From: Gymnopus androsaceus JB14
Lineage: Eukaryota; Basidiomycota; Agaricomycetes; Agaricales; Omphalotaceae
Direction: 5' to 3'
DNA length: 24,181 nucleotides
Assembly (NCBI GenBank): GCA_009733575.1
Contig: ML770033.1
Location: forward strand, 1-24,181
In this document: piece after piece, positions 9,065-18,706 of the stretch
How positions within the stretch are numbered: position 1 is the stretch's first letter
Layout: every line of letters begins with the position of its first letter
The notes under the pieces: generated by a model
Told to the model about the DNA's origin: nothing
What the model saw: only the letters and a program-made list of their open reading frames with translations
Databases searched by the model: none
Made by a program: the position numbers and the translations under genes

Positions 9065-10855
9065 ATTTGGCCTCCAACAATGAACCAGGCATCCATGCTC
9101 AAAAGTTTGATCACAGGTGCAGGTCACTACTGTATTTTCTTACCAAAATTTCACTGTGAACTTATGCCAATTGAAATGGTCAGTTCAAATGACTTGGATC
9201 TTTTCTCTACTAATGATTTGATTTCAGTATCTGGATGCTTGTCCTATTGATGTGATATGGCATTTCATTGAATGCTCATTTTGTTGGATGAGTGCTTAGT
9301 GGCTTTATCTCACAGGACTGAGGAAAGGCAGTGGAATGGGCTGTTAGTGTTGGAGATAGAGCCAGCTGCCATATGCTCTATCTGGTTCCATTTTTATTTA
9401 GTATATGTGCTTGATGCACCATTTCTATATTTGACTGTATCTTACTTATCACTTGGCAGAGGTAGCTTAGATAGTTCAACCTATCATTACAGTATCTATA
9501 TAAAGTATTGTGCCTCTGAATTTATCCCCTGCATGTTTACTTGGGCTTTTTGCTATAGACTGGAGTGAAAAAATTACAATGCATATATTCAATTCATTGC
9601 AACAGTTTGTAAAATGAATATAAACTCAGTTGGATGTAGCGGTACAGCTATAATACTACTGTATCTGTAAAGTGAATATAAACTAATACAGTGGTGAATG
9701 TGAGTAATAGGGCAATAAGTAAATAAGAGAAGCTCTCACCTCAGTTGGACATAGTGGTACAACTGAGGGAGGCAAACATTGATGCTGTGGATATATAAGT
9801 CAATTGTATGATAAGCGGAAACCTCAAAACCGGCTAAATATAAGTGTCTATAAGTTGTAAGGTCAAAGTGTAGTAGTGTACTGTACGGAGTACTACTCCA
9901 ACACAGTTAGGAAGCAGGAGACATATGTTCAGTTTCTGAAAGTGCAATGATGCATTTGGATGCAATATACAAGCCCACTACCTACACTGGCAGCCAAAAC
10001 TGATGAACCTCCCATTTTTGAAAATTTTATTTGCATGGCTCCAAGATTCATTGCTCCTCATTGTTCTGGCTTGTAGTACAGTGGATTGGATGCTTGTACC
10101 TCTGCTTTTTCACAGTGTTGGTAGTAAATACATACATCTAGTGAAATACCAAATTCCAGAGGTTGAAAGACCCAGGACTCTGCCAAGGAAGCATGAAATT
10201 GTTGGATTTGATTTTGCCGAGTGCCGTTGCTCGCCACGGCTTCCAATTGGAAATTAGTAATTACTGTATATAAGCCTGCCTGTAGTAAATCGATCTCCCA
10301 TCCGTTTGCCTCCCGACTCCCACTACGAGGCTCAAACGGAATATATCGTTTGACTCTGTCCTTTCTCAAGTGACGGCGTACCTGTGTATCACAACAGAAA
10401 TGACATCTAACCCCATAACAACCTTCAACCATGTTCACAACACATGAGATCCTCATAAATGGCCCAAAGACTACACTAATTGCACACCAAGTCATCAGCA
10501 GAACCTGGGTGATGGTCATAGAAGCTATGGCTTCCTATGAGCTCCTATGAGATTACTGAACACTCAAGCCAGCTGTCATTCCATCCCAATAGATATGTTC
10601 AGGTCCACTGTTCCCTTTAAAATCAGCATGTTGCAGCAACTGCAACTTCAACTTCTCTCCCCATTTGCAGCCTCCTGTTGGAATTCGGTATCAGCTGGTC
10701 AAGCTGGATACGGCAACGGGACATCAGAGTCCTGCAATCAGGGTCCCATCAATCGGTGATAGGGATATTGTATACATATTTTAATAAGCATATGATTATC
10801 ACAGAGTACTTATATAGGCTGTAATTACTTATGTACGGTACTCGTTTGCCTCCGG
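9065..10855. other. No recognisable gene; small dispersed repeats
   Basis: Contains a 25-base repeat starting CTCAGTTGGA at 9625-9649 and 9740-9764 (four differences, all transitions). A hairpin with arms CCTCAGTTG (9739-9747) and CAACTGAGG (9760-9768) overlaps the second copy. GTAAA(A/G)TGAATATAAACT occurs near 9609 and 9666. The longest open frame, on the minus strand at 10058-10519, has no recognisable domain and I do not call it a gene. Confidence 0.45.
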
Positions 10856-10880
10856 CATCAGCAAGTTGGCAAATGTATGG
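10856..10880 (+). repeat. Left terminal inverted repeat of the Plavaka element
   Basis: CATCAGCAAGTTGGCAAA followed by T and GTATGG. It matches the reverse complement of 18682-18706 at 24 of 25 positions. A subterminal array with GCCATAC, CTATACC, CTATACAT (twice) and CCATACAT lies at 10893-10957. Confidence 0.85.
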
Positions 10881-11200
10881 GGAATCGGAGGGTGCCATAC
10901 CAAGTTTCTATACCTCGCATGTATAATTCCTATACATAATTCTATACATCCATACATGGCCATCATTGTCGTCACCGTACTAGTCGCTCGCCGAGAATCA
11001 CACCAAAAATCATTAGAACAGAATGATTTTGCATAAAAACCACAGGTTGACTAAACGGTAAACTAACTAACTAGATCCGAGTCTAACCAACGCTGTTGAA
11101 AACTACAAAACCCATGTAGTCAAAGCAGTAGTATCCAACCTACAATAAAAGTAGCGCAGGTCAGTACAGCAAAAGGAAAGAGTGCACGAATGACACACCA
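10881..11200. other. Left subterminal noncoding region of the transposon
   Basis: No gene. It contains the CCATAC/CTATAC repeats and a hairpin with nine-base arms AAAATCATT (11006-11014) and AATGATTTT (11022-11030). It probably includes the 3' untranslated region of the minus-strand DUF6532-like gene, which ends at 11201. Confidence 0.5.
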
Positions 11201-13767
11201 TTACTCTGACATAACAAGTTTGTCTTCCTGTTCTATTATCCTGGCGTCAGCTACTGGATCCGACACTGGCTGCCACTTCTCAAACTTGCGAACATTGATG
11301 AATTGCTCTGTCGCCTCGAAAATTGTCATCCACTTTGAGTCACTGACACTTTTGACGAGGTTGTAGTATGAGCTGATGTGTTCTGCCCAAGGGTCCTCTC
11401 CAAACCTGTCTTTGTTATTGTTCGAGACTCGGCCCTTTCCCTCCTTCTTACGTTCAGCTTGCTGGGTCTTGCAAGCTTCATCAATTGAGTTGTAGCCAGG
11501 TTCAAAAGCGCGGAGGGCCCGGAGATACTGTAGAAGAAGAAATTAGTCAACGAAAAACTAATTAGGATTGGAATAAAACTGTACGGCGGCAGCGCTGAGA
11601 GCTAATGCTCCCGCAGGGAACCCATGTGGTGATTTGACCTTGAACAACTTTGCGAGCTCGCAGTGCTGGGCAAACATCTCGAGGATCCCGGGTCCTCACA
11701 GAGTACCTGTGCTGTCTGCTTGCTAGTTAGAAAAAAAAGTTTTAGCGTACTAGTTAAACAAAAGAGATTGGAGGTAACACACCAAGAATCCTGGGTTACT
11801 ATACGCCCAATAGTCTTCCTCAAGCTGAGCAGCAATGTAAGCTGCTCGCTCTTCCAAGTCATCCTCCAGCTCATTGATCTTACGCCCAACAATCTTCAGA
11901 GCCTTCTTGCCTAATTTGCTTTGATATGTCCGGATTTGGGTATGACACTTGAATATTAAAAAATCAGCAGTGAAAAGGATAGTATACCATTGACTCACAA
12001 AGCCAGCAATAGCAGGATCGTCCTTGCAATCGCTCCGCAGAGGAAAAACATCGGTCCAAGTAGTTCAGATTAAAGCCTTCAATTCGAGATTATTGCTCAT
12101 TCCCAACTGAAGCTCCTGAGCGCCAACAAAGTCAAGGATAGTGGGCATGAATTCGGTGTCCCATTTGCAGTAGTCAGCAGTCGTGGAGATAGGAAGGTTG
12201 GTCTTGTTAAAAGTCAAACGTTTACCATTCCCATGTCGCTCTTTGGCGTCAATCATGTTAACGTTAGCAGGAACAAGGCGCACTTGAGTCTCTACAAGCT
12301 ACAGCCATCATCAACACAGGTCCACCGTCAAGGTATGGCACTCACCTTTTCGCTGGCAATGGTAGAGGCTTTCGCTCCTGCCTGCTTCGCTTCACAAGCT
12401 GCGTTCACCAACTCGGCGGTTTCTTCATGGTCGAATTCGCCCATGTGACCTGCATTGCTGTACTCACCTCGTGCATGACGATCTTGCCGTGCACGTTCAA
12501 GACGTGCAATGAGCAGATTGTTTGAAGCGCTAGCCAGTGTAGGAGCTCCTGCCTTTCTCAAGGCAATCTTGAAGTCAGCACGGAGGCCACCAAGATCAGG
12601 TCCCTTTGCTCGTTTATTAACTCTGTAAGTTATATTCTCGTTAGCTTGTAAATCAGAATTGACTAGCACTCACATGTTTGTTTCGGTACTAGCACTTGCT
12701 CGCTTCTTACTACTGGCAATGGCTGGAACAACATTAGTCATAGTTGGGGGCTTCTCTGTGTGTGCAGCAAACAGCTGTTTTTTGAATCTGGTATCAGGTC
12801 GTGAGTATTATGGTCAAAAAAAATGAACTCACTTACTTTTTTTGTCTCGGCAGTAGCTTGCTTCTTCGCATTTTTGGTATTCAGAGCCTTGTCTGCTCTG
12901 CGAGAGCGTTTCCACTCCTCAAATGCTGCTTCATAATCCGAGTTGGACTCGGAGTCAGAGGCCACATTCCAATAACTGGATCCATCAGATTCTACGGCAG
13001 GGGTTTCAAAGGCAGCTTCAGATGACTGATCATCTTCAGCATCAACGTCCATGCCCATGACTGAGATGTAGTTGGATTCGGAAGTGTCAGCGCCGCCATG
13101 AAGATCAGGGAGAGAGGTGAAATCCATGAGATCATCCTCATCCTCTATTCCTCGCAGATCCAAATCCTTGGGAGCTGCAATTTCATTTGCAGCCCCATCT
13201 TCAGTACCTAGGTATCTCAATGGTTAGTGACATTATCGAAGAAGGTAAAAAAACTTGGCTTACTACCTTCCGCTTCAGGGCTTTCAGTATCGCCAAGTCT
13301 TGATCGTAACCTTGAACTATTAATGTAAGGATTTCAGTTGTTTGAATGGAAAATTAACTGACCAATACTAGTACGGGGTTTACGTTTAGGCTTTAGACCC
13401 TTTGGTGCTTGTTGTGGTGGTGGAGGCAATGGTTTGGGCTCAGGGCTCATTGTAAGACCAGTGGACTTTCTCTGCTCTGGCAGAGGTTTGGGAGCTTTTG
13501 GTGCTGAAAGAGGTAGTTTTTTTTAAGATTGAGATCTGGATGCAATGACTGACATTTGACTTGTTCCAAGGACCGTTCATCCTCGACTCAAGCAATGTCA
13601 TGTGTGGCATGAAGTGCCTTGCTTTTCTGCTCCGATTCAGCAGCATCCTTGGCAGCCTGAGCTTTCGAAGCTTTTTTGTCTCTGGCGGTTTTTTGTTCCT
13701 TGAGTGTGTGAGGTAAAAGACTTGGGTTGAGAATGACTCTCTTTCCGCGAGTAGTCATTTTGGACAT
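11201..13767 (-). pseudogene. DUF6532-like transposon-borne gene with in-frame stops
   Basis: A multi-exon minus-strand gene divergent from the transposase. N-terminus from 13767: MSKMTTRGKRVILNP, a Lys/Ala-rich helix, then a Pro/Lys-rich exon, then a strongly acidic exon (about 13207-12830; DEDDLMDF, DSESNSDYEAAFEEW). The C-terminal half resembles agaricomycete DUF6532: TTWTDVFPLRSD near 12050, KLGKKALKIVGRKI near 11910, YIAAQLEEDYWAYSNPGF near 11800, MFAQHCELAKLFKVKSPHGF near 11650, and YLRALRAF to the end (11527-11201, stop TAA). TGA stops lie at 13588-13590 and 12065-12067; both could come from CGA. The exon around 11600-11720 does not join cleanly and may hold a frameshift, and one upstream splice join is also unresolved. 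The molecular role of DUF6532 is unknown. The family name is from memory of motifs, not a search. Confidence 0.6.
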
Positions 13768-13886
13768 TTTTTTGTAGATTGTTGTAGGAAAATGCAAGAG
13801 GTTTTTGGGAGGCTGTGACGCAAACTGGACAGTTTGAAAAATATTCGTAAGCCAAAGTTCAACCCAGATTGGATTTTTTCCTCTAG
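13768..13886. promoter_or_regulatory. Divergent promoter region between DUF6532-like gene and transposase
   Basis: About 120 bp separates the minus-strand start (13767) from the first transposase exon I can support (13887). A probable short intron (GTAAGC at 13847, acceptor CTCTAG at 13886) lies inside it. The two genes must share control sequence here, or one leader overlaps the other gene. No TATA box is evident. Confidence 0.35.
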
Positions 13887-16800
13887 TCCAGCAAGCACAA
13901 GCGCTGGCTCGTCAAATTCCATGTCCGTATCAGCAATGTACTCGGACATTCACGCTGCAAGGTCATCTTACGAAACATATCAAGTCAAGAGTACATCGAA
14001 ATGGAGTTCTCCGGACTTCTACAGATCATGGGCCATCACAGGCCTCTATTTGTTCACCATCCCCATCTTTGGGCAATAATTTCGACGATCCACCATCACC
14101 GCCAAGTTATAGATCCAGTCCTTCACCATCACCACCACCAAGTCCTCCTATGGATGGATTTAATTTTCATCTGTTCTTGACAGGTCAGAAATATGTTATT
14201 GAGACCGCAAAAGCTCAAATTTATTTTACAGGAGAGAAATGTGACAAGGATGGCAATGCTCTGCCTCCTGGTGCTCCGCCAGAACCCCTTCCTGAAGTGG
14301 AAAACCCATGGGCTCCATTTCAAGATGAAATAGCTTATAGACTCGCAGATCTAGTATTCAAAAAAGTCGAAATGTCTCAGCCAAACATCGACGAGCTACT
14401 TGATCTCTGGTGTCTAGATGTGCAGTGGCATTTCGGTGGTGATTCGGGGCCCTTTGGGACTCATGGTGACCTCTTGGAAACGATTGACAGCATTCAAGAT
14501 GGAAGCGCACCTTGGCAGTGTTTCCAGACAGAGATTGAGGAAAACCTTTCAGTCAATGCTCCTGAATGGCTGTCACAGATTTCCCTATTGTTGTTGTCTT
14601 ATCTATGCTATATGATTATCTATGCTATGTTATCTTGACATATTTTATTATCTTATCCAGTACAGCATCCTTACAACCAACATCATTACAATATCTTATC
14701 TGTGACATGCAGTGCTTGTCAACACTCAATAGAGTACCTTATATAGATATATATTAGGCACTGGGTGAACCAGGGTGAACCAGTGTAAACCCAGAGTAGG
14801 AACACTGTGTAACACTGGGTAACCCTGGGTAGCCCAGCATGTATATAAGTAGGATAGTCTGAGCCCCAAAGGCCCCAGACTCAATAACATCTTCATTGTC
14901 TTCATACAAGCACTTCTCTTTCTACACACTCTGTTGCCAACCTCCACATCCATAGCAGGTGAGTAAGGGATTTGTGATAATGGCGGAAAACATCTTATCA
15001 GGTTTGGTATCGTGATCCCGACACTGTCATCGCAAATATGCTCTCCAATCCCGACTTTGGGAAAGATTTCGATACAGCACCCTATGTTCACATTGGAAAG
15101 GACGGAAAGCGCCGTTGGAGTGATTTTATGTCAGGAAACTATAGTTTTAGGCATGTGGTATGAGAACAAAGTTGGTTCCTTGGATGCAATCTGATTCATT
15201 TTTTTAGACTCAGATTTACGAAGATCCAGAGACAGGAGGTGAAAATGTCGCTGGTGCAATGTATTGTCCGATCATCCTTGGTGCCGATAAGACCACTGTC
15301 TCTGTCGCAATGGGTCATGTCGAGTACCACCCACTTTATCTCTCCATTGGTAACCTCCACAATTTGGCACATCGAGGTCATAGGAATGGTGTTATTCCTA
15401 TTGGGTTTCTCGCAATTCCTAAGGGTATGTGTACTTGCTTGTATTACCTTTAATGTTACTAAACTCTCCTTGCTAGTAGCGGATCGAAAGTACAACAACA
15501 ACAACAATTTTCGCATCTTCAAGAAACGGCTTTACCATTCATCACTTGTTTCAATTCTCAGCTCACTCCGGCCTGCAATGACCACGCCAGTTGTTCACCA
15601 ATGCCCCAATGGATACTTTCGGCATATCATGTATGATCTTGCTGCATTCGTTGCAGATTATCCTGAGCAGGTTATGTTGGCAGGTATTGTACAGGGCTAG
15701 TGCTGCCGGTACGTATGATGTTTGACTATATTGTGTGAATACCATTCTGATTATGTTTTTGCTTCTAGATGTACTGCTCATTTTTCTGACCTTGATGGCA
15801 CTGGAGAGCCTTGCACTCGAGAATGGGTAAATACCCTTTTCAATCACTATCAGGGTGAACCTGGTGTGCTTTGGGACAACTACGGCATTGACAATGATGT
15901 ACTTGTGAGTTCTCCGATATTAGTTGGTATATCCGGATACTCATAGAAGTTTTAGCCATTTACGCACTACTTTCCGAGAGCCGACATTCATGAGATCTTA
16001 ACGGCGGACCTGTTACACCAAGTCATTAAAGGTTGCTTCAAGGATATGATTGTCAAGTGGGTTGTCTCTTATCTTACTCTTGAACATGGAGAAGCACGGG
16101 CCAAGGAGATACTGGATGAGGTTGATCATTGGTGTGCTCTTCCTTCACACTACTTTTTTTTACCACCGTTTATCTGAATCAATAACCTAGTATATCTGTT
16201 GTCCCTTCTTTTCCCAGGCTTAGACGCTTTCTGCATGGCCGCCACTTCAAACAGTGGACTGGAGATGACTCCAAAGCCCTCATGAAAGTACGTTCAAGCA
16301 TTTTCTGTCTTTTTACGCATATTCTGATTAGACTATAGGTTTTTCTTCCTGCCATTTCGGAATATATTCCATACAAAATGTCCCGCTGTATTTCTTCTTT
16401 TTTGGATTTTTGCTATCTTGTACGGCGGAACAACTTTACAACCGATACAATAGCAGAGATCCAAGCTGCTATTCACTCTTTTCATCACTACCGTGAGATT
16501 TTCATCTCCACCAGCGTTCATGAACATTTCTCTATCCCTCGAATGCACTCAATCACCCATTACCCTGCCCTTATTCTTGATTTTGCTGCTCCTAATGGAG
16601 TTTGTTCATCCATCACCGAGTCCCGACATATCACAGCTGTCAAGAAACCATGGCGTTGCTCAAACCAATATAACGCCCTCAGCCAGATGCTACTTACAAA
16701 CCAGCGTTTGGATAAACTGGCTGCACTGCGTGCCATGCTTGTTGAGTGTAAATTGATGCCTCCACTCAAAACCCCACTACCACCAGATCCTTTTGACGCA

Positions 16801-17584
16801 GAGGTTGACAAAGAGGGTGCTGATGATGGAGAACGTCTTCTCGCCAAGGTTGACCTAGCCAAGAAACGAGGTACACTGCTTGTCTCTCACTGATTTCAAC
16901 ATTACTAATAACACTTGGGCAGCTTTGGGTTATCCTCATTCACTGGAGCCTCTTGCAGCTCATGTCCAGCAGTCAGAGCTTCCGGCCCTCACACATCGAT
17001 TCTTATACGAGCAGACTACAGGAATGAGCAGTGATGACGTGGACCTGGAAGATTGTCCGGAAATTTTTGGATCGACCAAGTTCAGTGTCTTCCACTCTGC
17101 AGTATCAAGGTTCTACACCCCGAGTGATAATGCTGGTATTCATGGTATGCACCGTGAGCAAATCTGCTGTACTCCATCATGGTATGGTCAGGAACGTCGT
17201 GATACAGTAGCGGTTGTCATTGATGATACGGTACCGGGATTCCAAGGGATGAGCGCAGCTTGGGTTCACTTGTTTTTCTCTTTCAAGTACCAGGATAATG
17301 TGTATCCTTGTGCTCTTGTCCACTGGTTTGATATGTATGGCCGGAGTCAGGATCCAAACACAGGTTTATGGATTGTGCGACCTGCTTACTGTGATTCCCA
17401 TCAGTGTTGCCGTCATCTTGCAGTTATTCATCTGGATACTTTACTTTGTGGGGTTCATCTGATACCCAACTATGGTCTTCGTCCTCTTAACCGTGCAGTA
17501 AAATTTTACCATTCTTTAGATGCATTTTCCGCGTATTATGTCAATAGGCTGGCTGATTATCATGCCAATGAAATACTATTCTAA
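13887..17584 (+). pseudogene. Plavaka transposase with N-terminal C2H2 finger, interrupted by solo LTR and nonsense codon
   Basis: Exons: 13887-14570 continuing at 14985-15157 once the LTR is skipped, then 15208-15424, 15477-15708, 15769-15904, 15956-16131, 16191-16287, 16339-16870 and 16923-17584. They keep one frame for about 968 codons. N-terminal finger: C-x4-C-x3-F-x5-L-x2-H-x5-H (CPYQQCTRTF, GHLTKHIKSRVH), then a Ser/Pro-rich linker and NPWAPFQDEIAYRLAD. Core: VWYRDPD, RRWSDFMSGNYSFRH, PIILGADKTTVSVA (putative first catalytic Asp), PIGFLAIPK, DYPEQVMLAGIVQG, RADIHEILTADLLHQVIKG (putative second acidic site), FKQWTGDDSKALMK, SSITESRHITAVKKPW (putative catalytic Glu), TNQRLDKLAA. C-terminal domain ends FYHSLDAFSAYYVNRLADYH. 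Lesions: LTR at 14571-14979, and TAG at 15698-15700 where relatives have Trp. No convincing start codon precedes the finger, so the true N-terminus is unresolved or lost. Catalytic assignments are inferred from family resemblance. Confidence 0.82.
14571..14979 (+). mobile_element. Solo LTR (409 bp) with 5-bp target duplication ATGGC
   Basis: ATGGC occurs at 14566-14570 and 14980-14984, flanking a segment that starts TGTCACAG and ends TTTGTGATA. The ends are inverted copies apart from one transition (expected TGTGACA), giving the usual TG..CA form with the last C changed to T. Removing the segment and one ATGGC restores an uninterrupted transposase reading frame into VWYRDPD, which independently confirms the boundaries. 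A TATATAAG box at 14842-14849 and a CT-rich downstream leader indicate plus-strand orientation. No internal retroelement sequence remains, as expected after LTR-LTR recombination. The parent family (Copia or Gypsy) cannot be told from this. Confidence 0.88.
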
Positions 17585-17720
17585 TTCTGCCTTGAATGTA
17601 CCTCTCGAGAATATAGTCTATGAGTAGTAGAGCCGTCGGAGCGGAGGGTATCCAAACCGGGAATTTCGAATTGGATGAAACTGAGACTTTTTTCACAACT
17701 TCAACCATCCTTCAGCTTCA
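17585..17720. promoter_or_regulatory. Spacer between transposase and coiled-coil gene
   Basis: A 136-bp gap holds the 3' end of the transposase transcript and the likely promoter of the next gene in the same orientation. No clear polyadenylation signal or TATA box is visible. Pyrimidine-rich sequence (TTCAACCATCC) precedes the ATG at 17721. Confidence 0.35.
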
Positions 17721-18476
17721 ATGCTTTCAACTCCAAAGAAACGGAAACTGTCCACTGAATACCCCTACCAGTATGTGTATTCACTGTTGCCTTTCAAGTT
17801 ACGTGCTTGATTATAGAACTTCAGTGAAGATATTGTTCCCTCCTCGCAATCTCCAAGCCCACTCTACTCCAAGGTCATACCAAAGCGGGAGGAGTACTCG
17901 GACAAAAAACTGGTATGCTTATACATGTATAATGTTGTCATTGAGTCCTCATAAGTTTTAATTGATTCAGGGTCTCTCAGCATATGTGAACGTAGCATCT
18001 CCGTTGGCTGGTCGCAGCAAAATGTCAGCCAATTCTCTCCTGGACTTGGATAAAGAGGGTAGCATGGGTCCCAAAGAAGAGTTGGATGTTCCAGATCCTG
18101 ACAAGACTCTCACAAGTGCGTAACTGAAAGTCTGGTTTATTTTATCACTGAAGTAGGATCATTAGACCCAGCTCAATCAGTACTCGAAAGCCCTCCTGTG
18201 GCCTCACCTATCACCCACAAACAATACATGCTCAACATGGCAAAACTTGAAGATGAGCTGTATGATGTGCATATGGAGTGTCGAGGCTTAAAAGTCAATG
18301 TGCTCGCCGCATCATCAGCGCAGAAACTTGCTGAGGCTCAACGTGACCTGGCTAATCAAAAGCGCAATGCTGCAATGAACGAGAAGACAAGGCTCAACAA
18401 AGAGAATCGAGACTTGAAGCGTGAAGTTAGCTTCTTACATAGAGGTTTGCGTGAAGCGGGACGCGATCTTATTTGA
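17721..18476 (+). CDS. Small nuclear coiled-coil protein encoded within the transposon
   Basis: Four exons, 17721-17774, 17817-17912, 17971-18115 and 18157-18476, join in frame to 204 aa. The N-terminus MLSTPKKRKLSTEY contains a classical monopartite nuclear localisation signal (PKKRKL). The middle is Ser/Pro-rich and low in hydrophobics. The C-terminal 80 residues (from about 18230) are charged and heptad-like (KLEDELYDVH, KLAEAQRDLANQKRNA, TRLNKENRDLKREVSFLH), fitting a coiled coil that could mediate dimerisation. The first intron is only 42 bp and its donor (GTGTAT) was chosen over an adjacent GTATGT because it keeps the SPLYSKVIPKREEYSDKK frame open. I do not recognise the family. Its place inside the inverted repeats suggests an accessory transposition or regulatory protein. 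No stop codon breaks this model, unlike the two other genes of the element. Confidence 0.65.
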
Positions 18477-18681
18477 TTGACAGACTCTGGATCAGAAGAG
18501 TAGTTTATTCAATTAGTGAATCAACAATGTACATACTGTCTATATGAAGTAACTATGTATAGGGAGTATGGAAATTGTATGGGAAATGTCTTGTATGGAA
18601 GATATCGCCTATGTATAGCAAATTTCAAAATTTGAGTGTATGGAAGGTATGGATCTGATGCCATCATACATCCTATACGCG
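18477..18681. other. Right subterminal noncoding region of the transposon
   Basis: No gene. Carries repeated GTATGG/GTATAG motifs (at least seven between 18555 and 18655), complementary to the CCATAC/CTATAC motifs near the left end. These are candidate transposase binding sites. Confidence 0.6.
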
Positions 18682-18706
18682 CCATACTTTTGCCAACTTG
18701 CTGATG
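18682..18706 (-). repeat. Right terminal inverted repeat of the Plavaka element
   Basis: Reads, reverse-complemented, CATCAGCAAGTTGGCAAA followed by A and GTATGG. One difference from the left copy at 10856-10880. Confidence 0.85.

Larger units (their letters stand above)
10856..18706. mobile_element. Plavaka-type (CMC group) DNA transposon, 7.85 kb, decayed
   Basis: Bounded by 25-bp inverted repeats at 10856-10880 and 18682-18706 that begin CATCAGCAAGTTGGCAAA and differ at one position. The flanks are CGG on the left and GGG on the right, compatible with the 2-3 bp target duplication of CACTA-like elements, though too short to prove. Both subterminal regions (about 10890-10960 and 18550-18690) carry many copies of CCATAC/CTATAC or their complements, as CACTA-like elements often do. 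Inside are a transposase, a divergent DUF6532-like gene and a coiled-coil gene. A solo LTR is inserted in the transposase. The transposase and DUF6532-like genes carry stops, so this copy is probably immobile by itself. Confidence 0.82.

Noticed and set aside
10058..10519. Minus-strand 153-codon open frame
   Set aside because: Although the longest frame in its region, it has no recognisable domain, starts with an uncharacteristic hydrophobic run, and lies in repeat-rich AT-rich DNA. No homologue or intron pattern supports it.
12801..13025. Plus-strand 74-codon open frame
   Set aside because: It is antisense to the acidic exon of the DUF6532-like gene and shows no motif of its own.
13755..13949. 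Minus-strand frame with an acidic start (MSEYIADTD) upstream of the DUF6532-like gene
   Set aside because: It is antisense to the transposase zinc-finger exon, which matches an exact C2H2 pattern and is in frame with the rest of the transposase.
14571..14999. An ordinary long intron in the transposase
   Set aside because: Other introns here are about 45-70 bp, and the exact 5-bp duplication plus frame restoration on removal are better explained by an LTR insertion.
16560..16862. Minus-strand 100-codon open frame
   Set aside because: It lies opposite the best-conserved transposase exon (SSITESRHI, TNQRLDKLAA), so it is a shadow frame.
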